This document shows positions 1 through 13,318 of a DNA stretch of 64,000 nucleotides, piece by piece; position 1 is the first letter of the stretch, and every line of letters starts with the position of its first letter. A program made the position numbers and the translations under genes. The stretch comes from Sordaria brevicollis (taxonomy: Eukaryota > Ascomycota > Sordariomycetes > Sordariales > Sordariaceae): contig JAUTDP010000001.1 in NCBI GenBank assembly GCA_033439795.1, forward strand, positions 4,030,001 through 4,094,000. The letters run 5' to 3'. Under the pieces are notes generated by a model. That model was not told where the DNA came from, did no database searches, and worked only from the letters and a program-made list of their open reading frames with translations.

Positions 1-1305
1 GCCCGGCTGAGAAATGAATGTACCGAGAAGTATTTCTGGGAATGGGATTGTTTCGTGAGCAAATCGTCTGAATGGGTAAAGAATAGCGAAACCGGTCCTT
101 GGCGAATGACCCGATAGTGGAAGCGCCGAGCGGGCTCCGAGTGCCACACCAGTTTTGCCGACAGGGTGTTTGGAGGTCTGGGGAGGCTCTTGACACCCAG
201 CATCTATCCTTAGTCCAATTTGCTACAGTCAGCCAAAGGTTCGCCTCCTGGACGTTTCAAACCCATCATATCGTGGTTCAGTATCACACCTCCAAGCTTG
301 AGGAATATGCGTAGCGAAACCATAAGATGAGTACAGCCTCAAAATCCAACCTCGAGTCCACAAAGGTGAAGTTGGTGCTCTCTCCTCTGATGATGGGCCC
401 CGTCTCCGGTCCGAGGACGAACGAGTCCAGCAACCCTAGCTACCGGGCGGTGCTCCACTGCACCAACGGCACTTCGGTTAGCTCGTCGCATGTAGCGGTA
501 GATGCTGGTGCGAACAAAGGTGAGAAGGTAAAAAAGGGGGAGGTGTTTTTGGGAAATCTCATGATGCTCCAATTCGCATAAACCTTCTGGATATGGTATG
601 GGCATGTAGTAATCAGGCTTACTGTGCCTCTCCGGTGGTGAACTTGTATGCAGCTATGGCGTCGTTTGTTGCATCTGACTGGACTTGCTGACCCCAGGTC
701 TTCGAAGAGAGACGGAGCAACCAGCAAAGAAGGTCGCTATTCCGCGCTGAGACAATACTCAGAGCGCGGGATGTTGATCCGACTGAACCAGGCAAGCCTC
801 AAATCGTCTGTATGGCAGCGGTTCATAATGAAAAGGGTGGACATTTCGAGGGGCGCCATCGGTTGGTGAACTAGAGTATCATGGTCGTCTAGTGGCGATA
901 TAGGTAGTGAGCCTAGTTGGTGCACTCTGGAACCTCGATATCGCGTCCCGACGAGACACTGGGGAAACAGATCGGGGACTCAGACTACTGGCTAGGTATC
1001 TGCAAAGAGGTATTAGCATAACATCTCATATACACGACGAAAAGGTATAAAAAATATATACAAACTCGGTCGTATCTTGAAGAATTGTGATACTCGAGGC
1101 TCACAGTCGTTGACAGCTTGATACCCAACACATGGTGGAGTGTGGTTGATAAGTCATGACCGAGTGGACGGATCTTAGTATATGTGTTGCTGGCGACGAC
1201 TATCGTCTTCAAGGATTGAGCGAGATGTAGGTTGATGCTCCTCGTCTACCGCAACAAGAGCACTTGCCCAAGGCACTAATCATTTATGCTCCAGCGGGAT
1301 CAATG
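1..1305. other. Ordinary-composition DNA, no gene recognised
   Basis: Base composition is normal and not RIP-like. Only short overlapping open frames (under 100 residues) occur on both strands. None has a recognisable domain, a convincing start context or splice sites. One frame, open from about 1231 to the edge of the retrotransposon, stays open when joined to the sequence right of the insertion (see the findings), so the remains of a split gene are possible but unproven. Confidence 0.5.
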
Positions 1306-1310
1306 GGGAG

Positions 1311-1486
1311 TATTGAAGCTATTCACATATCTTGGCATAATGGATACGATCCACATATGGTTTCCCTTATATATATAGCTAGACTTCGTCTCCCTCCTCT
1401 CTTACTCTCTCTCTCTCTTCAATTAATCAAGCTTCACCACCACATTCTCGCCTCCCTCACGTAATATTCATCCGTATAATTCAATA
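1311..1486 (+). repeat. Left LTR of element A (176 bp)
   Basis: This is a direct repeat of 23347-23522. It shares a long near-identical core around the pyrimidine-rich CTCTCTCTCTCTTCAAT tract. Its outer part (about 1311-1440) keeps normal composition, whereas its inner end (about 1460-1486) shows C-to-T and G-to-A type differences from the right copy. Confidence 0.93.
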
Positions 1487-1500
1487 GGTTATAAGCCCAG
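1487..1500 (+). other. Primer-binding site of element A, initiator-tRNA-Met anticodon-arm type
   Basis: The 14 bases directly after the left LTR read GGTTATAAGCCCAG. From memory of fungal and animal initiator tRNA-Met anticodon arms (…CTGGGCTCATAACC…), this is complementary with one G-to-A (RIP-type) difference. Drosophila copia and Ty5 are known to prime from an internal half-tRNA-Met. The tRNA of this organism is not in the window, so the match is inferred. Confidence 0.6.
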
Positions 1501-2359
1501 TAACGCTTACGCGTTATATTCGATTTAATTAAGTTAAAAGATCCTTATCTACCCCCTCCTTCCCTTTCCTCCCTTAATTTTCCTTATTTCTTTTATCTTT
1601 TTATTATTTCGATATAACCTATATTCGAAAGGTTTTTGCCTCCCTTATAGGATATAAAATGCTATTGCTAATATAGCCGCGGTTTATAATTTAAATTAAT
1701 ATACGGACTATTTAGCGGTTAAAGATTCGGCAATTTAAAACGCGGAAGTATTACGTTATAAATATATTAATTTTTTATAAATTTTATTATATAATTTATT
1801 ACGGATTTTACCTAAAATTATTACGTTTTTTTTATAATTTAATAAAATTAATATATTTATTAATAATATCCGTTTTACTTCAACGGAAGCGCGATTTTTT
1901 TATCGAAAAGACCGTTTTTAATTATTTAGGTACTTTATTAGCGCGTAATATATAACCAACTCTTATATTTATTCCGTTATTTATTAATAATAATATTTAT
2001 TATATTTCGCGATACGATTATTAAATACTTTAAATATTTATATTTATATTTATATTTAAAGTTCAATATATTTACCCTATAAAAGATTTTTAATAAATTT
2101 CGAATAGAGTATATTAATATAACTTCCGGCCGCGCCTTATAAAATTATTTATTACGCGCCGGTATTTACGTCGCGATTTTGCGTATTTATTAAAAGAGAT
2201 TACTATTATATTATATATTTTCTATTTTTTATTTTAAAATTTATTATTTATTACGTTATTACTTCCTACTTTTATTACCTTTTTTTTTAATATTATTATT
2301 AACCCTATTCTATTTTTACTTTTAAATTCTACCGATATTTAGGGCTTTATTATTAAATT

Positions 2360-2449
2360 ATTTATTCCCCCGATTTTTATTATTCCCCCGGCTCCTATTA
2401 TTCCCCCGGCTCTTATTACTCCCTCGGCTTCCGTTATTCCTTTAGTTCT
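2360..2449 (+). repeat. Five degenerate 18-bp units in the 5' part of element A
   Basis: Units of the form TATTATTCCCCCGGCTCC recur at an 18-bp period. The clearest copies are 2378-2395, 2396-2413 and 2414-2431, with a weaker copy on each side. Eighteen bases is six codons, so this is probably a Pro-rich in-frame repeat of the ancestral Gag region (inference). GC has survived here better than in the surroundings. Confidence 0.65.
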
Positions 2450-4559
2450 TACCTTTTCTTCGTATTTAAATACTTAGCTCCGCCGTTTATTTAAATTATA
2501 AAAATAATTAATAAATCCTTCGAAGAATTCCTCGACGTCCCGCTCTTCGAGAACGGTAATTATAATTATATAACGTAACGTAAGTCCCTCTCGGCCCTTA
2601 TTACGTCGTATTCGATTTTTAATATTTATAACGATTTTATGCCCTTTAAACCTCGTAGCGGCGCCCTTAATTAAAAGAACGAAGAAAAATACAACGCTTA
2701 ATAAATTAAATAGCGTTAATAATTACGTACTTTCGTTCTAAGGCTCGCTTTTATTATTTATAACGATTTTAAAAATACCGGTTACGAAATTATTTATATA
2801 GTTTTCGATTAAGTTTAGAATAAATATTATTTATACGATATAAGGGGTTATTGTAATACCCTCGCGCGTTTTTATAAATTCTTTCTAATTAATTATAGCG
2901 GTATTATTACGGACTTCGCAAATGAAATTTAAATTATTTAAAAGGAATTAACTAAAATAGATCCGGAATATATTAAACTTTAAATCCTTTAATTAATCGA
3001 TTATTTCTTTTTTAAATTAAGCCTAAAATATAATATTTTTATATTTTAATTTATTTAAAATTATTTTATTTTATTGGAATAGAACGATTTAAACGTTATA
3101 ATTCGTTATATTATTATATTCAATTAAATTAAGCGTATTATTAAAATTAAAAAGGTATTAATTAATTAATATTAAAATTAGGATAAAGAAAAGAAAAAGA
3201 TCCGATTCGATTTATAAATTATTTTAATCGCTTACGTTTTTTAAAACCCCTTTTTATTTAAACCTAAGAATATTAATAAACGCGCCCGCGGTTCGGGTTC
3301 TATAAATAAAAAATAGAAATTATATTCCTTTTATAAAATACTTAATTATAACAACGAATATTACGGCGTTTAATATTCTAAAAAGTATATTAATAAAAAT
3401 TAAAGCGATGCTTTTAAAATTATTTTATTAAATATTTAGCCTTTTACCGTTATATTAATTATAATAGGTTTAAACGAGGTATTCGATAATAAAGAACTTT
3501 TAGAAGACTTTTACCCTAATAAATATTCGTATACCGATTAGAGTATATTTAACCTATAATCCCCTTTTTCGAATATTATAAATCTAGCGGTACCCGGTAT
3601 TATTACCGACTTATATTCCTTTTTTACCTTTATATTATTTTTAATTTCTTTTATTTTCTTAAAGGGAATACTATTTAATTATATTTCCTAATAAAACGCT
3701 TAAGTATTACCTTATAATATTCTACTATTTATTTTTAATTTTATTTTATTTACTTTTATAATATTTAAGATTATATTTTAACGAAAGGGAATTCCGGCCG
3801 AAATTTTTACTAACCCCTTACCTACTTTTAATTCTATTTTTTTCGTTCTTATTTTAATTACGCTTTTAATATTAAATTTTTAAAATATTACTTTAATTTT
3901 CGTTAATACGATTTTAATTACTAATTAATTTTTAAACGTATTACCCCCTTTTAATTCTAAATTCGCTAATAGGGTCGTCGCCTTATTTATATTTAAAGCC
4001 TATTATAATTTTCTATATAATTTCCAATATATTATTATTATCGATTTAAACGCTATTAATTATATATTTTACGATAAAACCAATTTTCGGAATTTATATC
4101 CTTATATTAACCCCCTAATTATAAAGATAAATAATATAGAAATTACCCTAGAAGGGATTGGCACTTACGTATTTCGAATTATTATAAATAAAGATATTTC
4201 GTTTATTCTCTTCGAAGGAATTTATTATTTACTAAAAATAACCTATAACTTTTTCTCTATTTTATAATTAAATTGTAAAAACTTCGTCGTAATATTCGGA
4301 AATAATATTATTATTGGAATATATAATTACAAAATCCGCTTTAAAGGCTTCGAAATTAATAGCGTTTACGTCTTAAATTAATTAATTTTTAAATTCAACC
4401 CCCAATTACGCTTTACCTTTACTATTTACGCCGTAGAATATAAACGATTTAAAATCTAATATAAACGGTTAATTTATTTTAATAAATTAAATATTATTAT
4501 ATTCTAATTTATAACTATTAGTATTTACCCTATCTTTAATTCTTATTTCTATAATAAAT

Positions 4560-7160
4560 ATATTTTAAAGCGATTTAAATAAATTCCCTATAAAATAATA
4601 ATATGTAAAAGGAATCGGCCCTTCGAATATATTTATATTAATACGTATAGCCTATTTTATTTTAAGGGTTTAAAGGGATAAAAGTATTAAATTATAATTA
4701 TAGATAATTTTACTTAATTCGTATAATATTATACTATTAAAACGAAGGATAAATTTTTAAACGTTATCGAATAATAATATTATAAAATTAATAGGCTTAA
4801 ACGCCCCGTATAATATATATATTTAAATTGGGTTAGCGAGAATATTAGCGGGAGATTTTAATATTAATACCGGAACCGCTTTATAATATTTAATTACTTT
4901 ATAATTAATTAATATTAGTAAAACGGTATTATAAAACGTTTTAATAGGGTTTTATAAGAATATATTATTATTATTCTTCTTATTAGAAATTTCTACCGTC
5001 GCTTTTAGCTAATTTTACTCCAAACGGTCGTATATTTTAAAAATAAATTTCTTAATTAAATAATAAATAAAATTCTATTTGAAGCGTAATTTAATTTTAA
5101 ACCTAATTTTTCCTACTTTAAAGTTATTAGCGCCCCTTACTACTATAAATTTACCGATATAAATTTTCCGGGAAAATTAGCCCCCGTAGCCGGCCGAGGC
5201 AAATTATTAAATTATAAAGGATTAATTAATTATATCGTTCTTACGGATAATAATAAAATTATTAATATTAATAATATAATTATTAATAAAATGTATATAT
5301 ATATTTTTATTAATCCGATTACTATTAACGAAAAAAATCTATTAGAATTATTACCCTCCCCTTCTATATTTATACCGGCGTTTAATTATTTTAATATTTT
5401 TATTATAATTTTTAATATTAATAACCTTTCAATCCTTTTATTTTCCCCTCTTTTTATAACCCCCTTTCTTAAATTAAACGTACTTAATATTATAGCGGAA
5501 AAGTACCTAAACTCCCCGGATATCCCTCCTACCACTTCCTCCTTACCTTTTTAATTAGGGGGAATTCCCTTAAATTTTAAATCCAAATCGGGTACGGATT
5601 ATAAAAGAATTTTAATACTATAATCGGGGGGAAATCCTGATTTAATTACGCCGTTTTTATATTAACCTACGCTTTTTAATTCGCTTTCCGGTTTACCCTC
5701 TTTACCGTTTTTTAACGTTTAATCCTTTTAACCCTCTTTTTTAAAAGATTTATTATAATACCCTACTTCGATAGTACCGCCTAAATTTTTACCTATATTT
5801 AATACTATTTATATTAGTAATAATCTAAGCCTTTTCGACCCTAATTACCTATATTCTATTATAAATCGCTATCCTAAATTCCGTCCCCTAAATTTTATTA
5901 TTTTCGATAAATAATAATTATTATTAATAATTATAAATAAATAGGAACCTAATTTATTAATTTTTATTACTTTTATTATTTTATTTACCGTAAAACTTTA
6001 AATATTCCGAAAGGCTAAATAATATCCCGATTAATTATAATAGTTTGAAACTATATAAGCCGAATATAATTTCTTTATTAAAAATAAAATTTAAATATTT
6101 ATTCCGCCTAATATTAATCGACGATTTCTAATTAGAAAATAGGTCTATAAATTTAAAATTAGTCCTAATAGCGAAGTCCTTCGCTATAAAATTCGCTAAG
6201 TAGTTTATAATTTCGAATAATAGGAAGGGATTAATTATAATAAAACTTTCGCTTCGGTTATAAAATCTATAAATTATAAATTTATTTTCGTATTTACCGT
6301 TACCTTCAATTTAAAATTAAAATAAATAGACGTTTAAACCGCTTTTTTCTATAATTTTATTAAAGAAGAAATTTATATAATATAACCGCCCGGTATTATT
6401 ATAAATAATTTAGAAAAGTTTTACAAATTTAACCGCGCTTTTTATAAATTAAAATAGAATCCCCGCGTATAATATAATACTTTAACCGCCTTTTTCGCTA
6501 ACCTCGGTTTTAAATTACTTTTATTTAATATTATTATTTTTCATAAAAGAATAACTTTTATCGCTATTTATATTAACATTTATTTATTATAAACCCCTCC
6601 AAATTTAAAATCTAAGCTTTAAAAAACGCCTTTAATTAACGTTTTAAAATAACCGATATAAATCCGTATTTATATTACTTAGGTATATTAATTACCCGTA
6701 ATAGGTTAAACCGTATTATTTAATTCAATTAAAAGGCCTATATTAAAAAGGTATTCGAAGATTTCGGTATATTTAATAGTAGATTAATATTAATATTTAT
6801 AAAAATAAATAAAGTATTTAAACCTCTTAAGGATTTTCGAACCTCCGATAACGATAAGTATTAATACGCCCGCGCTATCGGCTCGCTTATATACGCTATA
6901 TTCGGTATACGATTAAATATCGCCTTTATAATATCCTTCTATAGTTATTACTTTATTAAACTTATTAAAGCGTATATTACAACCGTAAAATATATCCTCC
7001 GGTACCTCTGATATATTTTAAATTATTATTTTATTTATATATTTAATTCTACCTTTAATTTTAAATATACCTTTTTAAATTATTCTAATTCTAATTAAGG
7101 CGGATATAACGCTATTAATTAATCTATTAAAGGATATATTTTCTAAATTAATAGTACTTT
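4560..7160 (+). pseudogene. Element A pol relic: copia integrase, reverse transcriptase and RNase H
   Basis: Reading through RIP stops, 4560-5290 matches a copia integrase core, including an N-G-(I/V)-x-(E/K)-R-F-N-R stretch. Then 6110-6400 gives the copia reverse-transcriptase start pattern (W-V-Y-K-F-K, later Q-x-D-V-x-T-A-F and E-E-I-Y-x-x-Q-P-P-G). About 6880-7010 gives the A-I-G-S-L-x-Y-A and T-V-K-Y-I-L-R-Y-L signature before RNase H, followed near 7090 by G-Y-S-N-S-N, a mutated G-Y-S-D-A-D. The open stretch at 5291-5554 is a chance stop-free part of this relic and not a gene. No functional enzyme can be made. Confidence 0.85.
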
Positions 7161-7676
7161 TATTAATTAATCTTTTAAATGCTAATAAATTATTATTTTA
7201 TCCTCTTATAAAGTAAATGTTATAATACAAATTTAAGCGTTTAAAGAAATTACGTAGTTTAAATAATTATTAATCGACTTTATTTACGTACTTACCTAAA
7301 TTACCCTTATTCGTTATAATAATTAAAGCGCTATATAGTTTACGAATAATTTTTGATACTATTCTAGAACGAAATATATTAAAATCTAATATATATAATA
7401 TTGCGAAGCGTAAGGCCGTAGCGAAGTTATTTTTAAATATATCCTTATAACCGAATAAATAATTAATATCTTTACGAAGGCCCTATTTAAGAACGTCTTT
7501 TAGTACTACCGCGGGTCCCTTAGGGTATTCCCCGCCGTATCGTTTATTACGATTTAATACTTTATATTATTATATTATTATATTAATTTATTTAATTAAT
7601 TATTACCTTATTAATACCTTTATTTACCCCTTATACTTTTTATTTTTCGGTTTATTCTATATTTAGTTAATCTCCT

Positions 7677-7880
7677 TATTACGGTACTAAATTATCGGTA
7701 GCGCTCCCTAAGCGTCTTAGCACCAAACCACCAGCGGAGTATAATCGTACCTACAATTATATTTCCACTTTACTTATATATATAGTCCGGGAATAGAATT
7801 TTCGCTACTTTCTTTCAATCTTCTCCCCTTCGTATAATAATACGTCTTTTCCAAACCTCTATTAAATCGGTATTATAATA
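7677..7880 (+). repeat. Left LTR of element B (204 bp)
   Basis: This is a direct repeat of 22623-22826 with the same length and co-linear throughout. The outer part (about 7677-7770) keeps GC-rich words such as AGCGCTCCCTAAGCGTC. The inner end is converted to AT (GGTATTATAATA here against GGTATCGTGATA in the right copy). Confidence 0.93.
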
Positions 7881-10674
7881 ATTTATTATACTTTTTTTAT
7901 AATTAATAATTTAACGTTTATTAGGCGTTTCGCTTTAACTAATTTATAAAAACGGTATCGATTTTTTTTAATTGAGCCTTATCGAACCCCTTTCTACGAA
8001 ATCCTTTATCCTTCTTATTAATTATTATTTCGACCGAATATTACCGACCCTTCGTTAATTTTACGATTAAATATTATTAACTTTTCTTTACCTTTACGTC
8101 CGTTTAAATTTAAATCTAATTTTAATTATAAATTTAAATAACCTTAAAACGTTTAATATAAATACCCTAGGCTTTAATTTTAATAGCGAACGATAAGCCT
8201 TCGTTATTAATTTCTTCCTTTCCCGTAATTGGCTTTATATTAATACCGCTATTTATAACCTATAGGATAATTTTTTTCGCTTTATAAGCGTTATAAAAGC
8301 GGATCCCGAATTCCTTTTTTAATTTTATATTTATTTCGACGTTATTAAAATTTAATTTAACCGCGCTTAAAATTATATTTATAATGCCTAGACTTAAATT
8401 ATAATAAATTTTAATATAATTTCTTATTCCGAAACTTAATTTCGTAACCGTATTACCGAATTTATTTAAGAAATTATTAAAATATAGAAATAAACCGATT
8501 AAACCCTCCTTTACGTTTTTAAATTCGAAACCGCCGTTTATTTTTAAACCGTTTAAACCGATATAATTAATTAATAAATTAACGCTATTTAATTTAAAAT
8601 TAACCGATACGTTACCGAAATTACGTTTTAAATTCGTTAATATATCGCCGATTAAATTAATTTTTAACCCCTATTTATTACTTTTCTCTTTCTATTTCCC
8701 TCCTTATTTAATTATACCTACGGTATTAAACCTCTTATTTTTACCGGCGCCGAATATTCCTTTACGAAATAATAAAAGGAATATATTAATTAGAAATTTT
8801 TTATTAATATTAAATTCGTTATCAATTACGCCGCTTATTTTATATTTATTAATTAAATCCTTTATATTTTTTAACGCCTTTTTAACGACGCTTTTATACG
8901 TATTCGTTTTAAAATCGACGTAATTATAACTTCCCTTTAAAATTCTATTACCTAATTTATAAATTTTACCGACTTTTAAAACCTCTTTAAATAATTCGAC
9001 CTATATTATATTACTTTTAATATTTATATTAAAATAATACGGGAAATAAACCGTTTATAATAGAATACCCTTCCCTTCGCCGATTTTATTTCTACGTTTA
9101 CTAAATTCGTTAATTCCTACGAATTTAATATTTACCGCTATATTAATACCTTTAAATTAAAAATTAATAAACGCTTCTAAAATACCTTTATTAATATTAC
9201 CGGCGTTAATTACCCGGCCCCTAACAATTTCGAAGGTTGGGTAAACTTCCTCCGTAAATTTATTACTAATTTATTAAACGTTAATTATTATATTAGCGTT
9301 TTGCTATTTACCCCTACCTAACCCGCCGGCGACCTTATAATCCTTAATAAAATTTTTACCCCTATAAAAAAATTTAGTAACTTTATTTCTATAAAAGAAC
9401 GAATTTACTATAGAACGGAGGGTTTATATATATATTATAGCGAGGCCAATTACTATACTATAATTTATATAATTAAAGCGAAATATAAAGCCTAAGCCCC
9501 CGCTCCTATTTAGAACGCCCCGGTTTTAACGCCAATATCCAAAGCGGGAAAAATTTAACCTCTAATAAAAATCGCTATTAAAGGCGTAATATAAAAGAAT
9601 TAGAAGATTTATATTTATATTTTATAAAATTAAATATTAATTTCTTTTTTTCAAATTCTATTCGCTTTAATAACGCCCTTAAAACGTTATATTCTATAAT
9701 AATCGATTCCGGGTATTTACCGATAAGTTTTATTAATTCTTCTTTTATATAACGTTATATTCTCCCTTTAATACCTTTCTACTACCCTTATACCCTCCGC
9801 TTAATTAATAATTATAAGGGAGGTTTTATTTTTTATATTTATATTATATTTTACTTTATTAATTCTTTTACGGATTATTTTATTCTCTTTATTTAACCTT
9901 TTAATAACCCTAATATTATCCTTAACCTCTTTTAATTAAAAAAGTATAATTTTATTATAAATTAATTATAAAATATTATAAATTTCCCTAATTTTATTAT
10001 TAAAAAAACGCCTTTACTTCCTTTACCCTCTATCGAAGACGTATTAAATCTTCCCCTACTAACCGTAGCCCCCTAGATATTATTAAAAATTAAACCCGTA
10101 CCCCGAAACCTAATTTAACCCTCTACTAAATTATAAAAATTTTACCGCCGTTCCGCTTCCTCTTATTATATTTCGAAAGCCTATTTTCGCCCGAATAATT
10201 ATAATCAACCGTAAGATGTAATTATCCGCTTATTATTTACTTTTAATTTTATTTTAATATATAAGGAATTTAATATAAAAGTTTTTAAATATATTCCTAA
10301 TTAATTTTATTACTTTATTAAAATTATAATACTTCTTTTTAATACCGATAATAATTCGCCGACGATTATAATCCTATTCCCTAACCCTAACCCTAAAGAC
10401 TTTAATTAAATTTTTAATAATTTCGACGATATTATATTTCGTGTAATTTTTACCGGCTAATTTATATTTATCCTCCTTTACTAGTCTTTAATTAATTATT
10501 AAAATTAAATAATAGAATAATTATAATTCTAAACCGTTTTAACGGAAGATATTTAAAAATATATCGACGGAAAATTAATATTTATTTATATAAAAATTAT
10601 TAAAGCTTTACCGGAATATTTTTATTATTTTTAAAAAGCTTTCGATTTCGAAATTACGAAAATAATACCGCTTT

Positions 10675-13052
10675 ATTACCCCTTCAATTATAAAATCGAC
10701 CTTATCCCCGGTTAAACCCCTTTATATTATTATTTACGCTTTATATCCTAAAAAGAATTCTATATTATATATAAATATTTAAATAACTATTTAACTTTTA
10801 ATTTTATTTATTTAAATTCATCCTTTACAATTACCCCTATATTCCTAACCCGAAAATTAGGGGGTAGTATACGAATTTACATCGATTACCGCGGGTTGAA
10901 TAATATTATAATAAAAAATAAGTATCCTATCCCCTTTATCCGTAAAATAATTAATTCCTTCCGTAAAGTAAAATAATTTAATAAATTTAATATTATTATA
11001 GCCTTTAACCGCTTATATATTGCCGAAGGCAACGAATAGAAAATTGTATTTATTATTAAATTTAATTTTTTTAAATACTTTATTATAAATTTCGGTATAA
11101 TAGGCGTATTAATATCGTTTTAATATTATATTAATTATATCCTATTTAATATTTTAAATAAATATATTATAATTTATTTTAACGATATATTTATTTATAA
11201 CGGGATTAAAGCGGAATATAAACGTTATTTCGAAAATATTATAAAAAGGTTTATAAAGGTAAATTTAATTATTAATATCTAGAAATATAAATTCTATAAA
11301 TATAAAATAAAGTATTTAGGGTTTATTATTTTTTACGACGGTTTACGTATAAATTTTAAAAAAATTAATACTATTATCGATTAGGGCGTTTTAGAAATTT
11401 TAAAGGATTTTTAGCATTTTATTAACTTTACGAATTTTTATTACAAATTTATTAAAAGTTTCTTTAAAATCGCTTAACCCTTTATAATTTTTATATCCTA
11501 TAATAAATAGGTTAGCTTTATATTTAAAGCCGCGGTTATAATATTTAAACGTTTGAAGAACGTTTTTACTTTGGCTTTTATCCTTATATATTACTATTCC
11601 GAACGTTAAACCGTTATTAAAATTAATACTTCGGATTGGGCGTCCAGCGGTATCTTTTTTTAAATTAATAAAGAAGGAAAACGCTATTTTATCGCCTTCT
11701 TTTCGTTTAAATACTCCCCGGCCGAATATAATTATAAGATTTATAATAAAGAATTCCTTATTATTATTAAAACTTTCGAAGAATAGCGCCCCGAATTTTA
11801 GGGAATTAAGGACGCTATTAAAATTATTATTAATTATAAAAGCCTCTAATATTATATAACGACGAAACTCTTTAATTAATAATAAGTTCGGTAGTCCGAA
11901 TTCTTTAATAATTTTTATTTTAAAATTATATACCGCCCGGGCGTTTATATAACCGTCTTTAACGCCCTTTCCCGGTTATTCGGAAATACTTTAGCGGATA
12001 AATATAATTTCGGCGACGATTGGGTAGCGAATTATATACGTATTTTATTACTAAAAGAGAATTAGATCGAAGAATTAAATTTTAATAACGATAATAATAA
12101 TAACGATGAATAATTTATAGGGCTTTTAATCTTCGATACCGAATTACTAATCGACGATTATATTAACGCCGTTTATTTCGCTTTATTTAATTCCTTTATA
12201 ATTATCGCTTATTTTTAAAACCTTAATTATAAAAAATTCTTTAAATATATTAAAAAATTTATAAGGGCTATTATAACGGATTGCGAAATCTTTTATAGCT
12301 GGATTTTAATTAATAAACGGGTTTTTATCCCCCTTTATAACGAAATTCGCTTTTAGATTTTCTAATATATTTATAATTTAGTATTTAATAATTATTTAGG
12401 CCGCTTTAAAATTTATAATTTTATTTAATAAATTTATATTTAATTTAATTTATTTAAGGATATAATTACCTTTATTTAAGGTTATTATTTTTATACCTAG
12501 GTTAAGAATTTTAAATTTACGCCCCTAAACTTATTCGAATTTATATTAATCCCGTTTCGCTAATAATCCAACTTCTTAATAAATTTTATTAACCCCCTTC
12601 CTAAAATTAAAAATAGTAGGAAGGTGTATATTTATATTATAATAATTATCGACCATTTAATAAAAATACGGTATTATATCCTTATTTATAACCTAATTAT
12701 TAAAAGAATCGTTAATACTTTCTTTCGCGAAATTTATTATTTATATAGTACCCTTAATTTTATTATTTCCGACCGCGGCTTTTAATTTATTATTACTTTT
12801 TAACGGGAAGTTTATTAACTCTTTAATATTTAATAAAGGTTTTTTTTATCCGCTTATTTAAAAATTAATAATTAAATAAAAATTGTAAACTTTTATATCG
12901 AATAATATTTATACGCTTTCTACTTTTATTATTAAAACGATTAATTTATTTAATTACCCTTTATTAAATTCGTAGCGAATAATTATATTTTAAAAACTAT
13001 AAGCCTCTCCCTATTTTTTACTAATTACAGTTAATACCCGAAAATAAATATT
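10675..13052 (+). pseudogene. Element B pol relic, part 1: gypsy reverse transcriptase, RNase H and integrase
   Basis: Through RIP stops one can read the chromovirus pattern: a Y-x-x-K-I-D-L-I-P-G lead (about 10690), an I-D-Y-R-G-L-N-N-I-I-I-K-N-K-Y-P motif (about 10880-10930), a Y-F-N-D-I-F-I-Y active-site region in which the YxDD core is already mutated (about 11180), and K-Y-L-G-F-I. Integrase follows with D-H-L-I-K near 12650, S-D-R-G near 12770 and A-N-N (about 12975). The frame is interrupted after about 13052 by element C and resumes at 20333. Confidence 0.85.
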
Positions 13053-13057
13053 AAACC

Positions 13058-13318
13058 TATCACGGCGCTAGCGGACAAGGTACAAGGACCCTATCTGGCA
13101 GACCGGTTATCGCTTGGGCGGTCACCCTAACAGAGGTTGACCGCACCAGCGCACGTAACTGCGTGCCACCTTCGTAGGTCGCCCGCGCCTAGGTATAAAC
13201 CTTAGTGTAGGGCACGCCCTTTATTCGTTTTCTTCTTTTCTTCTTCATTTTATAATTCTATAATAGACCTAAATTTAACGTATTAAATTTATCTCTCGTA
13301 ACTACGTTACTTATAATA
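13058..13318 (+). repeat. Left LTR of element C (261 bp)
   Basis: This is a direct repeat of 20067-20327. Its outer 180 bp are GC-rich and nearly unmutated, a sharp island inside AT-rich DNA. Its last 80 bp are RIP-like (for example CGTAACTACGTTAC against CGTGACCACGTCGC in the right LTR). Confidence 0.94.

Noticed and set aside
1311..1486. Solo LTR or an independent element, because GGGGAGTAT precedes both LTRs
   Set aside because: The shared GGGAG on the left is explained by the target duplication, since GGGAG also follows the right LTR, and on the right by the polypurine tract.
5291..5554. 87-codon ORF in AT-rich DNA
   Set aside because: It is a stop-free stretch of the element A pol relic between integrase and reverse transcriptase, with no independent signals.
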